Shown piece by piece: positions 17,367 through 26,746 of a stretch of DNA of 64,000 nt. Source of the DNA: Lyngbya sp. HA4199-MV5 (GTDB lineage: Bacteria > Cyanobacteriota > Cyanobacteriia > Leptolyngbyales > Leptolyngbyaceae); assembly GCA_019359375.1 (NCBI GenBank), contig JAHHHL010000012.1, positions 1-64,000 of the forward strand, read 5' to 3'. Every line of letters starts with the position of its first letter. The first letter of the stretch is position 1. The position numbers and the translations under genes are program-made. The notes below the pieces were generated by a model. That model was not told the origin of the DNA, searched no databases, and saw only the letters and a list, made by a program, of their open reading frames with translations.

Positions 17367-17960
17367 TTAAACGCGTTCAAAGAGATCGAGGCGATACTTT
17401 TCTGCTCGATCGCCGCCTAAATGCTTGATCTGCGACGACGGTAACGCTAGAAACGCTTCATGGACTTCATCTCCACTCAATGGATTGTCGTAATAGTCGG
17501 CGTAGGGAGTCCAATGCACTAGCAGCAGATGACCACCTGGTTCGAGATGTTCTAGCATCAGTTGCTGTGCTTTTTGCAGGTCTTCCCAACACCAGTAGTA
17601 GCCAACCTCTGACAACACGGTGAGGTCAAACTGTTCCTCTGGATACGTCTGTGGCACCTGCATGAGTTGAAAGCGAACGTTGGATAGAGCGCAGCAACGA
17701 TCGATCGCCTTTTGCTGTGCCATTTCTGATACATCAATGGAAAGGAGTGCCTCACACCGTTCCGCCAGCATTGCCGTCAAAACCCCGATCGATCCACCAA
17801 TTTCTAACACCGATCGATAGCAAGATTTGGGTAAGGCTGCCAGGGTTGCAGCATACTTCTTTGTCTCGTAGTCGCTGGTTTCAAACTTCCAGGGGTCTGC
17901 ATCCGCGTTGTAGAGTGAGTCAAAGTAATCGGGTGTCAGAGAGGGTTGGGATGGCTTCAT
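17367..17960 (-). CDS. NodS-like SAM-dependent methyltransferase
   Basis: This is a 197-residue class I methyltransferase. The opening YFDSLYNADADPWKFETSDYE, split here by family variation, is typical of the NodS-like group. The SAM-binding motif is VLEIGGSIGVLTAML (about residues 51-65), followed by LLSIDVSEMA, and a later GGHLLLVHW strand. Its ATG overlaps the stop of the PIG-L gene by 4 nt (ATGA), so it is translationally coupled as the last gene of the acyl-CoA dehydrogenase/PIG-L/methyltransferase operon. Substrate unknown. Relatives N-methylate amino sugars. Confidence 0.88.
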   Translation of the reverse strand: MKPSQPSLTPDYFDSLYNADADPWKFETSDYETKKYAATLAALPKSCYRSVLEIGGSIGVLTAMLAERCEALLSIDVSEMAQQKAIDRCCALSNVRFQLMQVPQTYPEEQFDLTVLSEVGYYWCWEDLQKAQQLMLEHLEPGGHLLLVHWTPYADYYDNPLSGDEVHEAFLALPSSQIKHLGGDRAEKYRLDLFERV

Positions 17961-18700
17961 CGCATGTCCTCCAAATACAGTTCCCAGGGGCGCGTGAAGT
18001 TTGCCAGCATCTCTGGCGTGAGTTGGAACCCATCTGGATCGTCATCAATTAAATTGGTGGTTTGAGACCGATAAGCGGCGATCGCCCTTAGCTTGGTTTC
18101 CAACACCGCCTGAATATTCAATCGCCAGCCCGCAACGTGATGAAAGGTTGCCCAATCTCCTTGCTCTGGATCCCAATCCCAGATGGGATATTCAATGATG
18201 CGAGGCGAGTTATTTAAATAAACCAGCGCTGTGCGAATGAGCTTCCAGGTGGCGCGATGATCAGGGTGAGGATCCGATCGCCACGGCAAAAAGATGGTTT
18301 CAGGCAGCAGCGCCTGTAAATAGGTACGACATTGCATCACGGCTCCCCGAAAACCAGGTAAGGCAGCGGTTGGGAGAGACCCATCGGGCAACCGTAAAAA
18401 CGTGACGTTTGTATGAGCTACACCCAACGTGGATATGGCTGTTAGCGTTTCTGCTTCGCGGAGTGCTTGCAATTGTGGAGCCGGATATTTGAGCGATCGC
18501 GGATGGGACATGGTTCCATCACTGATCACTAAAACATGTACCGCATAACCCAAGGCTCGCAGCAACGCGATCGCGCCTCCACAACCCAGTGTTTCATCAT
18601 CCGGATGAGGTGCCACGATTAATGCGGAGCCAGTGATGGTATTCACCGATCGGACTGGCAGTGTTGCAGCATTGAATAAAGGTGATTGACTAACAATCGG
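17957..18700 (-). CDS. PIG-L/LmbE-family deacetylase
   Basis: This protein of about 247 residues matches the PIG-L family of zinc-dependent N-acetylglucosamine deacetylases. The metal-binding motif PHPDDETLGCGG lies near residue 30 and SDPHPDHRATW near residue 140. I placed the start at 18700 (MPIVSQSPLF), overlapping the end of the dehydrogenase gene by 11 nt. A longer frame runs 26 codons upstream but sits inside that gene. It is the middle gene of the operon. Deacetylation of a sugar or glycolipid before methylation by the downstream enzyme is a reasonable inference. Confidence 0.88.
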   Translation of the reverse strand, partial: PIVSQSPLFNAATLPVRSVNTITGSALIVAPHPDDETLGCGGAIALLRALGYAVHVLVISDGTMSHPRSLKYPAPQLQALREAETLTAISTLGVAHTNVTFLRLPDGSLPTAALPGFRGAVMQCRTYLQALLPETIFLPWRSDPHPDHRATWKLIRTALVYLNNSPRIIEYPIWDWDPEQGDWATFHHVAGWRLNIQAVLETKLRAIAAYRSQTTNLIDDDPDGFQLTPEMLANFTRPWELYLEDMR

Positions 18701-19913
18701 CATGAGGAGACCACAAAGAATGAGTCGGGTTGGTTTGAGACAAGGCGTACTGCGCCACATTAGCCAGAGCGGCATCAAACACAGGTTGACGTAAATATAG
18801 CGTTAAATCCCGAATGATCCGCTCTATGGGATAAGGGGGGAGCAAGCCACGCGTGCCCACTGAACGTTCACAGAGCTGCATCACATCCATGCAAATTTGC
18901 TCGATCGCCGTTCGCACCATATTGGCGTAAGCAACGAGCTTATCTGCCTGGTCGTGTGATTGAGCCGGATCACCGCCAAAAATGGGCGCATAGGCTTTTA
19001 CTTGCTCGGCGGCACCTCGCAGCCAAAGGTTGCCACTTTCAAGCGCGATCGCCATGCGTCCTAACCGTTCTTGCTGATATGGGTCAGTCGTTCGGTTTAA
19101 TTCGTGCAAATACTGCCGGGTTGCGTCAAAAAGTGCCTCTGCCCCGCCCAACTGCACGGCAGCAAAGCGAATGACTCCAGCACTCAGCCACGGTTGTCGA
19201 AAGTAATCGCCCGGTTTGCCAATCAGCGCACTGGCAGCTAACTCAACCCCGCTGAAATTTACTTTAAAGCTGGCAGTTGCTTTCATCCCTGACGGCTGCC
19301 ACCAGGCAGGATCGCTGATGGTTGCCACGTCTTCCATCGGCACAACACACATTTGCCACGGACCTTCAACCAGCGGTCCATTCACAAACGGTCGATCGAC
19401 AAACCCAGACCCAGAACAAAATGTCTTAGATCCCTTTAAGCCATAGCGTTCATCTTGCAAAGGATGGATCGTCACGCCATCGGCTGCTTCAGCATTCCAC
19501 ACGCCAAAGATCTTGTGGCGATCGCGGGCATCAGTCGCATAGACTTCCATCTGTTCATGTGTGCCGAAGGTTTGAATCAGTTGCAGCGCATTTACATGCC
19601 CTTCGTAGATGCGTCCTACTGCTAAATTGCCCCGCCCCATCTGCTTGAGCAGCATCAGCAGTTCACAAGTTACATCTGCCTTTACGCCTAAGCCAAGCCC
19701 GCCAAACTCAGGCTGTAAGGGTGCCGACAGCAAACCGACGTTAGCAATCAGCTCAAATTCTTTGACTGGAAAGGCACCGTTGCGGTCGATCGCTGCGGCA
19801 TTGCCTGCACAGAAAGCAGCAACTTCGGCAGCTCGAATCAATAATTCATCAAGGGGCAAATGACGTTGTTTATGAATCAAACTGGACGAGGGATCAGCAG
19901 TAATCGGCACCAC
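18690..19913 (-). CDS. acyl-CoA dehydrogenase-family flavoprotein
   Basis: This 407-residue protein has the three-part acyl-CoA dehydrogenase fold. The N-terminal helical domain has GLLSAPLQPEFGGLGLG, the middle beta-domain has LKGSKTFCSGSG, and the C-terminal helical bundle has the AIEQICMDVMQLCERSVG region. The usual catalytic glutamate cannot be placed with confidence, so the reaction is uncertain. It is the first gene of the leftward operon with the PIG-L deacetylase and NodS-like methyltransferase. This trio, often with a glycosyltransferase, recurs in other bacteria. In this window a matching glycosyltransferase lies 34 kb away. Confidence 0.85.
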   Translation of the reverse strand: MVPITADPSSSLIHKQRHLPLDELLIRAAEVAAFCAGNAAAIDRNGAFPVKEFELIANVGLLSAPLQPEFGGLGLGVKADVTCELLMLLKQMGRGNLAVGRIYEGHVNALQLIQTFGTHEQMEVYATDARDRHKIFGVWNAEAADGVTIHPLQDERYGLKGSKTFCSGSGFVDRPFVNGPLVEGPWQMCVVPMEDVATISDPAWWQPSGMKATASFKVNFSGVELAASALIGKPGDYFRQPWLSAGVIRFAAVQLGGAEALFDATRQYLHELNRTTDPYQQERLGRMAIALESGNLWLRGAAEQVKAYAPIFGGDPAQSHDQADKLVAYANMVRTAIEQICMDVMQLCERSVGTRGLLPPYPIERIIRDLTLYLRQPVFDAALANVAQYALSQTNPTHSLWSPHADC

Positions 19914-20446
19914 TTTGGTTAATCTTTCTAGCGCAATAGTAGAAATACTGCATCAAGTTGACTGCCGAAAACCTCTGCCTTTTGACTGCTTTTATTCTGT
20001 CTGCTTTGAGACGCTGGTAACGAAGGTAATCTCAAGCTTATTCAGGCGTATAGCTTAACCTGGGATGGTGTTGTATCAAATTCTTTCCTGAGATGGATAG
20101 CTCTCGTTCGTTTATAGGGAACAATTGGTTGTTGTAATTTGTATCTACTGCTTAAAAGTCCTTTCAAGGCGCTGTGTTTAAAGACCTGTTGTCCTGTTGC
20201 CATTGAAGCCAAACGCAATTCAAAACGATTATCCGTGATAGATTGCACTGCTCCCGTTGAGCCATTTAAAGGCGTTAGCGTGACTGAGAGAGCAATAAGT
20301 CGTTGGGGAATCAGCGCCCTAGAGTATCACTTTTAGCTTTGAAGCAAAAGCAGACGTTTATGATTGAAATGAGTCAATCTTGGTTTAGCCGATCGAGCAG
20401 GTCGGAGACTGCTTTCAGTTCAGTGTGGTTCTAAGAGGTAAAGCGT
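19914..20446. other. intergenic, divergent promoters expected
   Basis: This stretch of about 530 bp lies between the leftward dehydrogenase operon and the rightward hybrid kinase. Short open frames (20042-20248 and 20139-20336) overlap on opposite strands and show no family features. No clear promoter or repeat was identified. Confidence 0.4.
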
Positions 20447-23400
20447 GTGGGTGATGCAGTAGAGGGGGCTACTCCTGAGACTCTCTTTACAGGCGATAGC
20501 GAGATAGCAGTACGGCTGCGATCGCTCGACTGGTCGCAAACGTCATTAGGGGCAGTAGAAACCTGGTCAGACGATCTAAAAACGGCTGTGCAGATTCTCT
20601 TGAAAGCGCTGGATCAAGCCCAGCAGCGAGAAGAACTGTCGCTAACAGCGCCACTGCATCACGATCGCACCGTCCTGGATGCTTTACAGCTAGCCGCCCA
20701 GGCTGATGCGTTTCGAGCTATGCTCACCAATGCGCTACGTCCGCTGACCGATGCGAACGAGATTCAGGCGATGGCTGCCCGACTTCTAGGCGAATCTCTG
20801 GGTGCGAGCCGTGTGATCTATGTCGAAGTGCTACCTAATAGCAAAGAAGTAATCGTCCATAAAAACTACACGCAGGATGTTGCGTCATTGAGTGGGCTTT
20901 ACCGCTTAGAGGACTTTGGGCGCAATCTGGCAGACGATCATCAAGCGGGGCAACCTGCGATCGTGCCTGACGTAGCAAACCACTCTAAATACACAGCCGA
21001 TGAAAAGGCGCGGTATCGGGCGATCGAGATTGCCGCACATATCGACGTGCCGCTGATTAAGCACAACCACTTTGTCGCGCTGCTGGCGGTGCATCATAAT
21101 ATCCCCCGTCAGTGGACAGAGGATGAAGTCAAACGAGTTGAAGAAACTGCCGAGCAGACATGGGCTGCGGTCGAACGTGCCCGTGCTGAGACCCTTTCGC
21201 GTGAGAGCCGTATCGAGCTTGAACGACAATGGCGGAAGTTTGACGCGATCGCCGCTGCCATTCCTGATTTTATCTACACCTTTGATTTAACAGGACGGTT
21301 CACGTATATCAGTCCAGCACTGCTCAATCTTTTGCAGAAAACGCCCGTTGAAGCGTTGGGAAAGAATTTTTTTGAGCTGGATTATCCCACTGATTTAGCA
21401 ACCCGATTGCAACAACAGATTCAACACGTCATCACAACATGCCAGCCGATTAAGGATGAAACGCCGTACACTAGCGCTCTTGGCACACGCGCTTACGAAC
21501 ATATTTTCGTGCCGCTTTTGGGTGTAGATGGCGCAGTCGAAGCAGTGGCAGGTGTGACGAGAGACATCACTGACCGCAAACAGACAGAAGAAGCCTTACG
21601 CTTCAGTGAGCAGCGCTTCCGCGACATGGCAGATAATGCTTCGATGATGATTTGGGTAACGGATACGACAGGCTACTGCACCTATTTAAGCCGAAGCTGG
21701 TATGACTTCTCAGGGCAAACTGAGGCAGAGGGCTTGGGGTTTGGCTGGCTTAATGTCGTCCACCCAGACGATCGCGAAGCGTCTAAAGCGGTTTTTCTCT
21801 CTGCTAATGAATGCCAGGACGCGTTTCAAGTTGAATACCGTCTGCGCCGCCAAGATGGAGTCTATCGCACCTGCATCGATACAGCACGTCCCTGGTTTGG
21901 TGTAGACGGCGCATTCAAAGGCTACATTGGTTCAGTCATTGACATTGACGATCGTAACCAGACTGAGACGGCGTTACGTCAATCTGAGGAACGCTATCGC
22001 ACGCTGTTTGACTCGATCGATGAAGGCTTTTGCATTATTGAAGTGCTGTTTGATGAGCATGATACACCGATCGACTATCGCTTCTTAGAAATCAATCCTG
22101 CCTTTGAGCAACAAACAGGACTGCAACACGCTGTTGGGCAAACAGCACATCAACTCGTTCCAGATTTAGAAGATCGTTGGGTGCAGATTTACGGTCAAGT
22201 TGCTCTCACAGGCGAACCAGCGCGATTTGAAAATGGTTCTGAGGCGATGGAGCGGTGGTTTGATGTGTATGCCTGTCGCATGGGTGAGCCAGAGGGACGA
22301 AAAGTGGCGATCGTCTTTAAAGACATTAGCGAACAGCAAGCTGCACTGCGTGAACGCAAACGGGCAGAAGAACTTTTGCGGCGCACGGCTGAACTTAACG
22401 CATTTCGGGTCTCTCTCACCGATGCACTCCGTCCGCTTGCCGACTTAGTAGAAATTCAGGCAACAGCTAGCCGTGTGCTTGGCGAGTATCTTGGCGCAAA
22501 TCGCGTAGTCTACTTCGAGCTTCACGGGACTGATTACGTTGTGGAGCGTGATTATGCTCATGGTGTTCCACCACTTGCTGGACGCTACCCGATTGATTCG
22601 TTCGGTTCAGAGTTGCTGGCTGCTTTCTGTGCGGGTCACACGGTGTCCACACCTGATTTAGCAGCCGAGTCTAGCTTATCTCCGGAGCAGCGAGCCGCTT
22701 ACGCCGCGATCCAGATTGGCGCTTATCTTGGGATACCGTTGGTGAAGGGGGGCGAGTTCGTGGCAGGGCTAGCAATCCACTCTGCAAGTCCGCGAGTCTG
22801 GTCAGCGGATGAGATATCCCTGGTAGAAGAAGTCGCTGAGCGCACCTGGGCAGCCATCGAACGTATCCAAGTTGAAGCCGCTTTGCGCGATAGTGAAAAC
22901 CGCTTCCGCATGGCGATCGAATCGGCACAACTGGGCACCTGGGACTGGAACCTTGTCACCAATCAATTGATTTGGGATGAGCGATGCAAAGCCATGTTTG
23001 GCTTACCGCCCGAAGCCGAGAGCAGTATTGAAGTGTTTTTTGCTGGACTGCATCCCGACGATCGCGATCGGCTTGAGCAGGTAGTGCAATGGACGCTGAA
23101 TCCAGCCAGCGGTGGTCTATATAACACCGAATATCGCACGATCGGGATTCAGGATCGCGCTGAACGGTGGGTTGCAGCCAGAGGGCAGGCTTACTTTGAT
23201 GCCGCCAATAAGCCACAACGCTTTGTCGGTACAGTGCTCAATATCACGGCGCAAAAACAGATTGAAGTAGAACGAGAGCAACTCCTTGCCCGTGAACAAG
23301 CCGCAAGAGAAGCCGCCGATCGCGCAAACCGCATTAAAGATGAGTTTTTAGCGGTGCTATCCCACGAATTGCGATCGCCCCTCAATCCTATTCTCGGCTG

Positions 23401-24511
23401 GTCAAAGCTCTTACAGCAGGGAAAATTGGATGCGACCAAAACTGCCATCGCTCTGGAGACGATCGAGCGTAACGCCCAACTTCAGGTGCAACTGATTGAT
23501 GATCTGCTCGATATTTCCCGTATTTTGCGCGGCAAGCTGAGTTTAACCGTAACGCCCGTTGACCTCAGTGCCGTTATTACAGCCGCCCTGGAGACAGTGC
23601 GCTTAGCCGCAGACGTAAAAGCCATTCACATTCAAACAACGGCTTTACCCGGTGTTGGCATTGTGCTTGGCGATGCCGGACGGTTGCAGCAGGTTGTGTG
23701 GAATCTATTGTCTAATGCCGTTAAATTCACGCCCAATGGTGGACGGGTTGAAGTGCGGCTAGAGCAAGTAGGGAAGGGGGAAGGAGGAAGAGGGAAGGGG
23801 GAAGCGCTAAACCACTCCCGACTCCCGACTCCCGACTCCCCCTCCTTTGCACAGATTCAAGTGACCGATACGGGGAAAGGGATTCGGTCAAGCTTCTTAC
23901 CCTACGTGTTCGAGCATTTCCGCCAGGAAGATAGCGCTACCACTCGTCAATTTGGCGGTTTGGGGTTGGGACTTGCGATCGCGCGGCAAATTGTAGAATT
24001 GCATGGCGGCACGATTGTGGTGGATAGCCCTGGTGAAACCCAAGGAGCCACCTTTACAGTCTGCATTCCGCTGGCGCTTCGCCCTCATGCCGTGCCAGCG
24101 CCAGAACGGGCACCCGATGCGGTCAAAGATTTAAGCGGCATTCACATCCTGGTTGTAGATGATGACACCGATTCACGCGAGTTTCTGTCGTTTGTGCTAG
24201 AGCAGGTAGGCGCGATCGTGACCACCGTTGCCTCTGGAACCGAAGCCGTGCTAGCGATCGCTCAACGGTCTCCAGATATCCTCATTAGTGATATTGGGAT
24301 GCCCGAAATGGATGGCTACATGCTGCTGCGTCACCTTCGTCGCTTACCGCCAGAACACGGGGGCAAAATTCCGGCGATTGCCCTTACTGCTTACGCCGGG
24401 GAACTTGATCAACAGCAAGCGATCGCCGCTGGCTTTCAATATCACCTTGCCAAACCCATTCCTCCAGAAAGCGTTATCGCCACGGTCGCCGCATGCCTTT
24501 CATCCATTTAA
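20447..24511 (+). CDS. multi-PAS/GAF hybrid histidine kinase
   Basis: This 1354-residue cytoplasmic kinase has no membrane segment. Domains in order are a short N-terminal region, GAF (about 75-245), PAS (about 260-385), PAS/PAC (about 390-510), PAS (about 515-640), GAF (about 655-825), PAS (about 830-945), HisKA with DEFLAVLSHELRSP and His973, and an ATPase with N box NLLSNAVKF and G boxes TGKGIRS and GLGLGLAI. A C-terminal receiver follows (LVVDDDTDSRE, Asp1282 in SDIGMPEMDG). The GTG at 20447 is preceded by a weak GAGG. The two GAF modules are similar to each other. A heptamer-repeat insertion lies inside the ATPase domain at 23771-23843. Confidence 0.92.
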   Translation: MGDAVEGATPETLFTGDSEIAVRLRSLDWSQTSLGAVETWSDDLKTAVQILLKALDQAQQREELSLTAPLHHDRTVLDALQLAAQADAFRAMLTNALRPLTDANEIQAMAARLLGESLGASRVIYVEVLPNSKEVIVHKNYTQDVASLSGLYRLEDFGRNLADDHQAGQPAIVPDVANHSKYTADEKARYRAIEIAAHIDVPLIKHNHFVALLAVHHNIPRQWTEDEVKRVEETAEQTWAAVERARAETLSRESRIELERQWRKFDAIAAAIPDFIYTFDLTGRFTYISPALLNLLQKTPVEALGKNFFELDYPTDLATRLQQQIQHVITTCQPIKDETPYTSALGTRAYEHIFVPLLGVDGAVEAVAGVTRDITDRKQTEEALRFSEQRFRDMADNASMMIWVTDTTGYCTYLSRSWYDFSGQTEAEGLGFGWLNVVHPDDREASKAVFLSANECQDAFQVEYRLRRQDGVYRTCIDTARPWFGVDGAFKGYIGSVIDIDDRNQTETALRQSEERYRTLFDSIDEGFCIIEVLFDEHDTPIDYRFLEINPAFEQQTGLQHAVGQTAHQLVPDLEDRWVQIYGQVALTGEPARFENGSEAMERWFDVYACRMGEPEGRKVAIVFKDISEQQAALRERKRAEELLRRTAELNAFRVSLTDALRPLADLVEIQATASRVLGEYLGANRVVYFELHGTDYVVERDYAHGVPPLAGRYPIDSFGSELLAAFCAGHTVSTPDLAAESSLSPEQRAAYAAIQIGAYLGIPLVKGGEFVAGLAIHSASPRVWSADEISLVEEVAERTWAAIERIQVEAALRDSENRFRMAIESAQLGTWDWNLVTNQLIWDERCKAMFGLPPEAESSIEVFFAGLHPDDRDRLEQVVQWTLNPASGGLYNTEYRTIGIQDRAERWVAARGQAYFDAANKPQRFVGTVLNITAQKQIEVEREQLLAREQAAREAADRANRIKDEFLAVLSHELRSPLNPILGWSKLLQQGKLDATKTAIALETIERNAQLQVQLIDDLLDISRILRGKLSLTVTPVDLSAVITAALETVRLAADVKAIHIQTTALPGVGIVLGDAGRLQQVVWNLLSNAVKFTPNGGRVEVRLEQVGKGEGGRGKGEALNHSRLPTPDSPSFAQIQVTDTGKGIRSSFLPYVFEHFRQEDSATTRQFGGLGLGLAIARQIVELHGGTIVVDSPGETQGATFTVCIPLALRPHAVPAPERAPDAVKDLSGIHILVVDDDTDSREFLSFVLEQVGAIVTTVASGTEAVLAIAQRSPDILISDIGMPEMDGYMLLRHLRRLPPEHGGKIPAIALTAYAGELDQQQAIAAGFQYHLAKPIPPESVIATVAACLSSI
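23771..23843. repeat. in-frame short tandem repeats inside the kinase ATPase domain
   Basis: Purine-rich GGGAAGG/GGAAGAG units are followed by three to four CCGACTC heptamers. They encode a Gly/Lys-rich segment then PTPDSPS between the N box and the G1 box. They keep the reading frame. Such tracts are normally intergenic in cyanobacteria. Confidence 0.75.
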
Positions 24512-24685
24512 AGTGAACGCTTCATCACGGTGCTGTCGGATCCATCAATTGAATCAATCCGCTTTCTCTTCCCCCTGGCTGACTCAGAATCCCGCTAAAG
24601 GCAGGGACAAACACCTGGGGTCGCCTGATAACTTAGAAATGTGACAAGGACATTTCTAAATCACTATTAAACAGGAGTTGAACAC

Positions 24686-24961
24686 ATGAATATCTTGGCT
24701 TGGATCGTTTTGGGTTTGATTGCGGGCGCGATCGCGAAGGCGATTTACCCAGGAAGCCAGGGTGGCGGCATCCTCGGCACAATGATTCTCGGTATTGTTG
24801 GTGCGTTTGTTGGCGGTAGCCTCTTCACCTTCTTGACCACTGGTACGTTAGCGCTCACATCAGCCGGATTAAGCATCGGTGGTGTTGTAGTGGCTGTGTT
24901 GGGTGCGATCGTGGCACTGTTCATCTACTACGCTGTCACCCGCCGGAGTGCCTCCTACTAA
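24686..24961 (+). CDS. GlsB/YeaQ/YmgE-family stress membrane protein
   Basis: This 91-residue glycine-rich membrane protein was formerly called transglycosylase-associated. Three hydrophobic segments (about 2-20, 32-52 and 58-82) carry the family pattern LGLIAGAIAKAIYPGSQGGG...GTMILGIVGAFVGG. An AGGAG ribosome binding site sits 10 nt upstream of the ATG, and a strong terminator follows the stop codon, so it is monocistronic. The family is linked to envelope or general stress, but its biochemical role is not known. Confidence 0.92.
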   Translation: MNILAWIVLGLIAGAIAKAIYPGSQGGGILGTMILGIVGAFVGGSLFTFLTTGTLALTSAGLSIGGVVVAVLGAIVALFIYYAVTRRSASY

Positions 24962-25000
24962 GAGTTCCGCGCCTTGCGCTGACTGAATCTTTCAATCATG

Positions 25001-25027
25001 AAGCCCCTGTTTTTACAGGGGCTTTTT
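25001..25027 (+). terminator. intrinsic terminator of the GlsB-family gene
   Basis: AAGCCCCTGT and ACAGGGGCTT form a perfect stem with a T-rich loop followed by TTTTT. It is 40 nt after the stop codon. Confidence 0.9.
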
Positions 25028-25299
25028 GCATGTCTGGAGGGTTTCTGCAGAAACGCTGACTCCCAGAGCTATTACGCACATAGGGGGTCAGCGGGCAAAT
25101 GAACACTTGCTTGAACCCTTGAGTCTTGAACTCTTGAGTCCATTCTTTGAGCTTAGTGTGGGTCTGTAGTTGTTTACGTCTTTCTAGAGAAGAGTCAGCC
25201 AGAGAATCTCGCACTCCTTACGGTAGAGAATACGATCGTCGATTGTCCACCGATTGACGGGGCAATTGCCCTTATAAGGCAGTCATTTTGACCACTCCG

Positions 25300-25636
25300 T
25301 AGGGCGTGTCATCAATTAGCTCCGAAATGCAATATCAACAGCTGGTTGACTGACAAATCTTTGAGCGAGTACTTGAACCCGCCCTGCACTCAAGTGCGGG
25401 CTGATGGCAGGAAGTCCTCTCAAGAGGACTAGGGGAGCCTGACAACCCGTTTTAACGGGTTTCGTACCATTAGCCCGGATTTTAATCACGGGCGGGTGCG
25501 CAACGAAGCGACCAGCCTTTCACGACTTTTGTCAGTCAATCAGTATCAACAGTGTCACACCCGTCCCACCACACCAGGCTAGGGGCTGGAACCCTTGCTG
25601 CAAGCGATGTGTAGTATTAATTGATGACAGCTCCTA
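25300..25636. mobile_element. MITE type A, copy 3, interrupted by a second MITE
   Basis: The ends match copy 1 (TAGGGCGTGTCATCAATTA and the complement of its partner, ending CTCCTA). The core is identical in layout but is split at 25341 by a 202-bp insertion plus a 9-bp duplication. Without these it is about 126 bp. TA flanks both ends. Confidence 0.8.
25342..25543. mobile_element. MITE type B nested in MITE type A (202 bp)
   Basis: Terminal inverted repeats CTGGTTGACTGACAAA and the complement of TTTGTCAGTCAATCAG match at 15 of 16 positions. The insertion is flanked by the direct duplication TATCAACAG (25333-25341 and 25544-25552). The interior holds several hairpins (CCGCCCTGCACTCAAG/GTGCGGG, GTCCTCT/AGAGGAC, ACCCGTT/AACGGGT). 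No open frame is long enough for a transposase. Confidence 0.8.
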
Positions 25637-25736
25637 GCAACAGCACAAATTACTTACGTGACTTTACCGATAATTTACAGACTATTCGTGGGATTTACTG
25701 CAAAATGTAGAGATAGGAGAAAAACACGAATACCCT

Positions 25737-26702
25737 ATGGTTGACATCTATACAGAAATAAAACGGCTCGAAGCGCTTGCGGCTGAAATCCGTCAGCAGG
25801 GCTATTTGCAGGATTGTCGCCTGGAACGCGCCACCGCAGGCGGGACAGCCAGTGGTACGGGTCGCTCCGAAGCCCGTTACGCCCGACTCCGCACTGGCAA
25901 AAGACGATTGCTGCCGAATGGAGCAAAGTCTCAGTATATTTCACTACAACAGATTCCAGAAACGGAAGCCGCGATCGAACGTGGTCGAATGCTGCAACGC
26001 ATTGAAAAGCAGCTTGCCAGATTGCAGTCTAGCGCTAGTAAGGCGATCGACAAAACAACCAGTGCCATCACTTCACCTGAAATTGACCGTTTCTGCAAGC
26101 ATTTGTTTCGGTGGCTACAAACCTATATGGCGGTTGATACAGTCACACTGCTGCTTTCAGAGGCGCATACAGACGATCTGACTGTACGCTCAACGATTGG
26201 GCTAGAAGAGGAGATTGTCCAACAGATTCGTATTCCCATTGGGCAAGGGTTTGCTGGCGGTATCGCCGCAACACAGGCACCCATGCTAGTTGAAGATTTA
26301 GCAGCCGTAGCCGTTGTTAGCCCCATCTTGCGGCATCGAGGGTTGCAATCAATGGTGGGAGTGCCGCTACAGTTTGGCAGTCATGGTGTCGGAGTGTTGC
26401 ATGTTGGCACTTTTCGATCGCGCAAATTTAGTCAGCGGGAGATTCAGCAGCTTCAGTTGATTGTCAATCTGCTGCAATCCGTCATCGCCAATGAGTCCCT
26501 GTTGAACGCTGAATTCTACGGTATCTTCAATACCATTCTCATCAGGATCATTTTCATCAGGTGGTCGATCGTGCGCTACTTCGGCTTTGAGCAGTTTCAT
26601 CGCCTGTTTGCTCAGCTCATGCCAACAAAGCAAACACCAGCGGTTTTCCGCGTTTGGCAACCAGGCGATTTGTCTACCGCCAGGTTTAACACGCAGACAT
26701 AG
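25737..26702 (+). CDS. GAF-domain protein with an uncharacterised N-terminal module
   Basis: This is a 321-residue frame. Residues 1-95 (IKRLEALAAEIRQQGYL, EARYARLRTGKRRLLPNG, IERGRMLQRIEKQLARL) form an unrecognised basic module with helical ends. Residues about 115-258 are a GAF domain: DRFCKHLFRWLQ, IPIGQGFAGGIAATQ, MLVEDLAAV, SMVGVPLQFGS and GVLHVGTFRSR. It probably senses a small ligand or redox change. After residue about 260 the sequence (FYGIFNTILIRIIFIRW...) does not look like GAF or a normal C-terminus and may be foreign DNA fused to the gene. There is no ribosome binding site of note. Confidence 0.7.
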   Translation: MVDIYTEIKRLEALAAEIRQQGYLQDCRLERATAGGTASGTGRSEARYARLRTGKRRLLPNGAKSQYISLQQIPETEAAIERGRMLQRIEKQLARLQSSASKAIDKTTSAITSPEIDRFCKHLFRWLQTYMAVDTVTLLLSEAHTDDLTVRSTIGLEEEIVQQIRIPIGQGFAGGIAATQAPMLVEDLAAVAVVSPILRHRGLQSMVGVPLQFGSHGVGVLHVGTFRSRKFSQREIQQLQLIVNLLQSVIANESLLNAEFYGIFNTILIRIIFIRWSIVRYFGFEQFHRLFAQLMPTKQTPAVFRVWQPGDLSTARFNTQT

Positions 26703-26746
26703 CCCCCAGTGCTTCTGCAACTAAGGTTAAAGGCTTAGCAACAACG

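Noticed and set aside
25001-25260. 72-codon minus-strand frame and a CTTGA(A/G)CC-like repeat near 25100
   Set aside because: The frame starts next to a strong terminator and has no family. The repeat is two imperfect units only.
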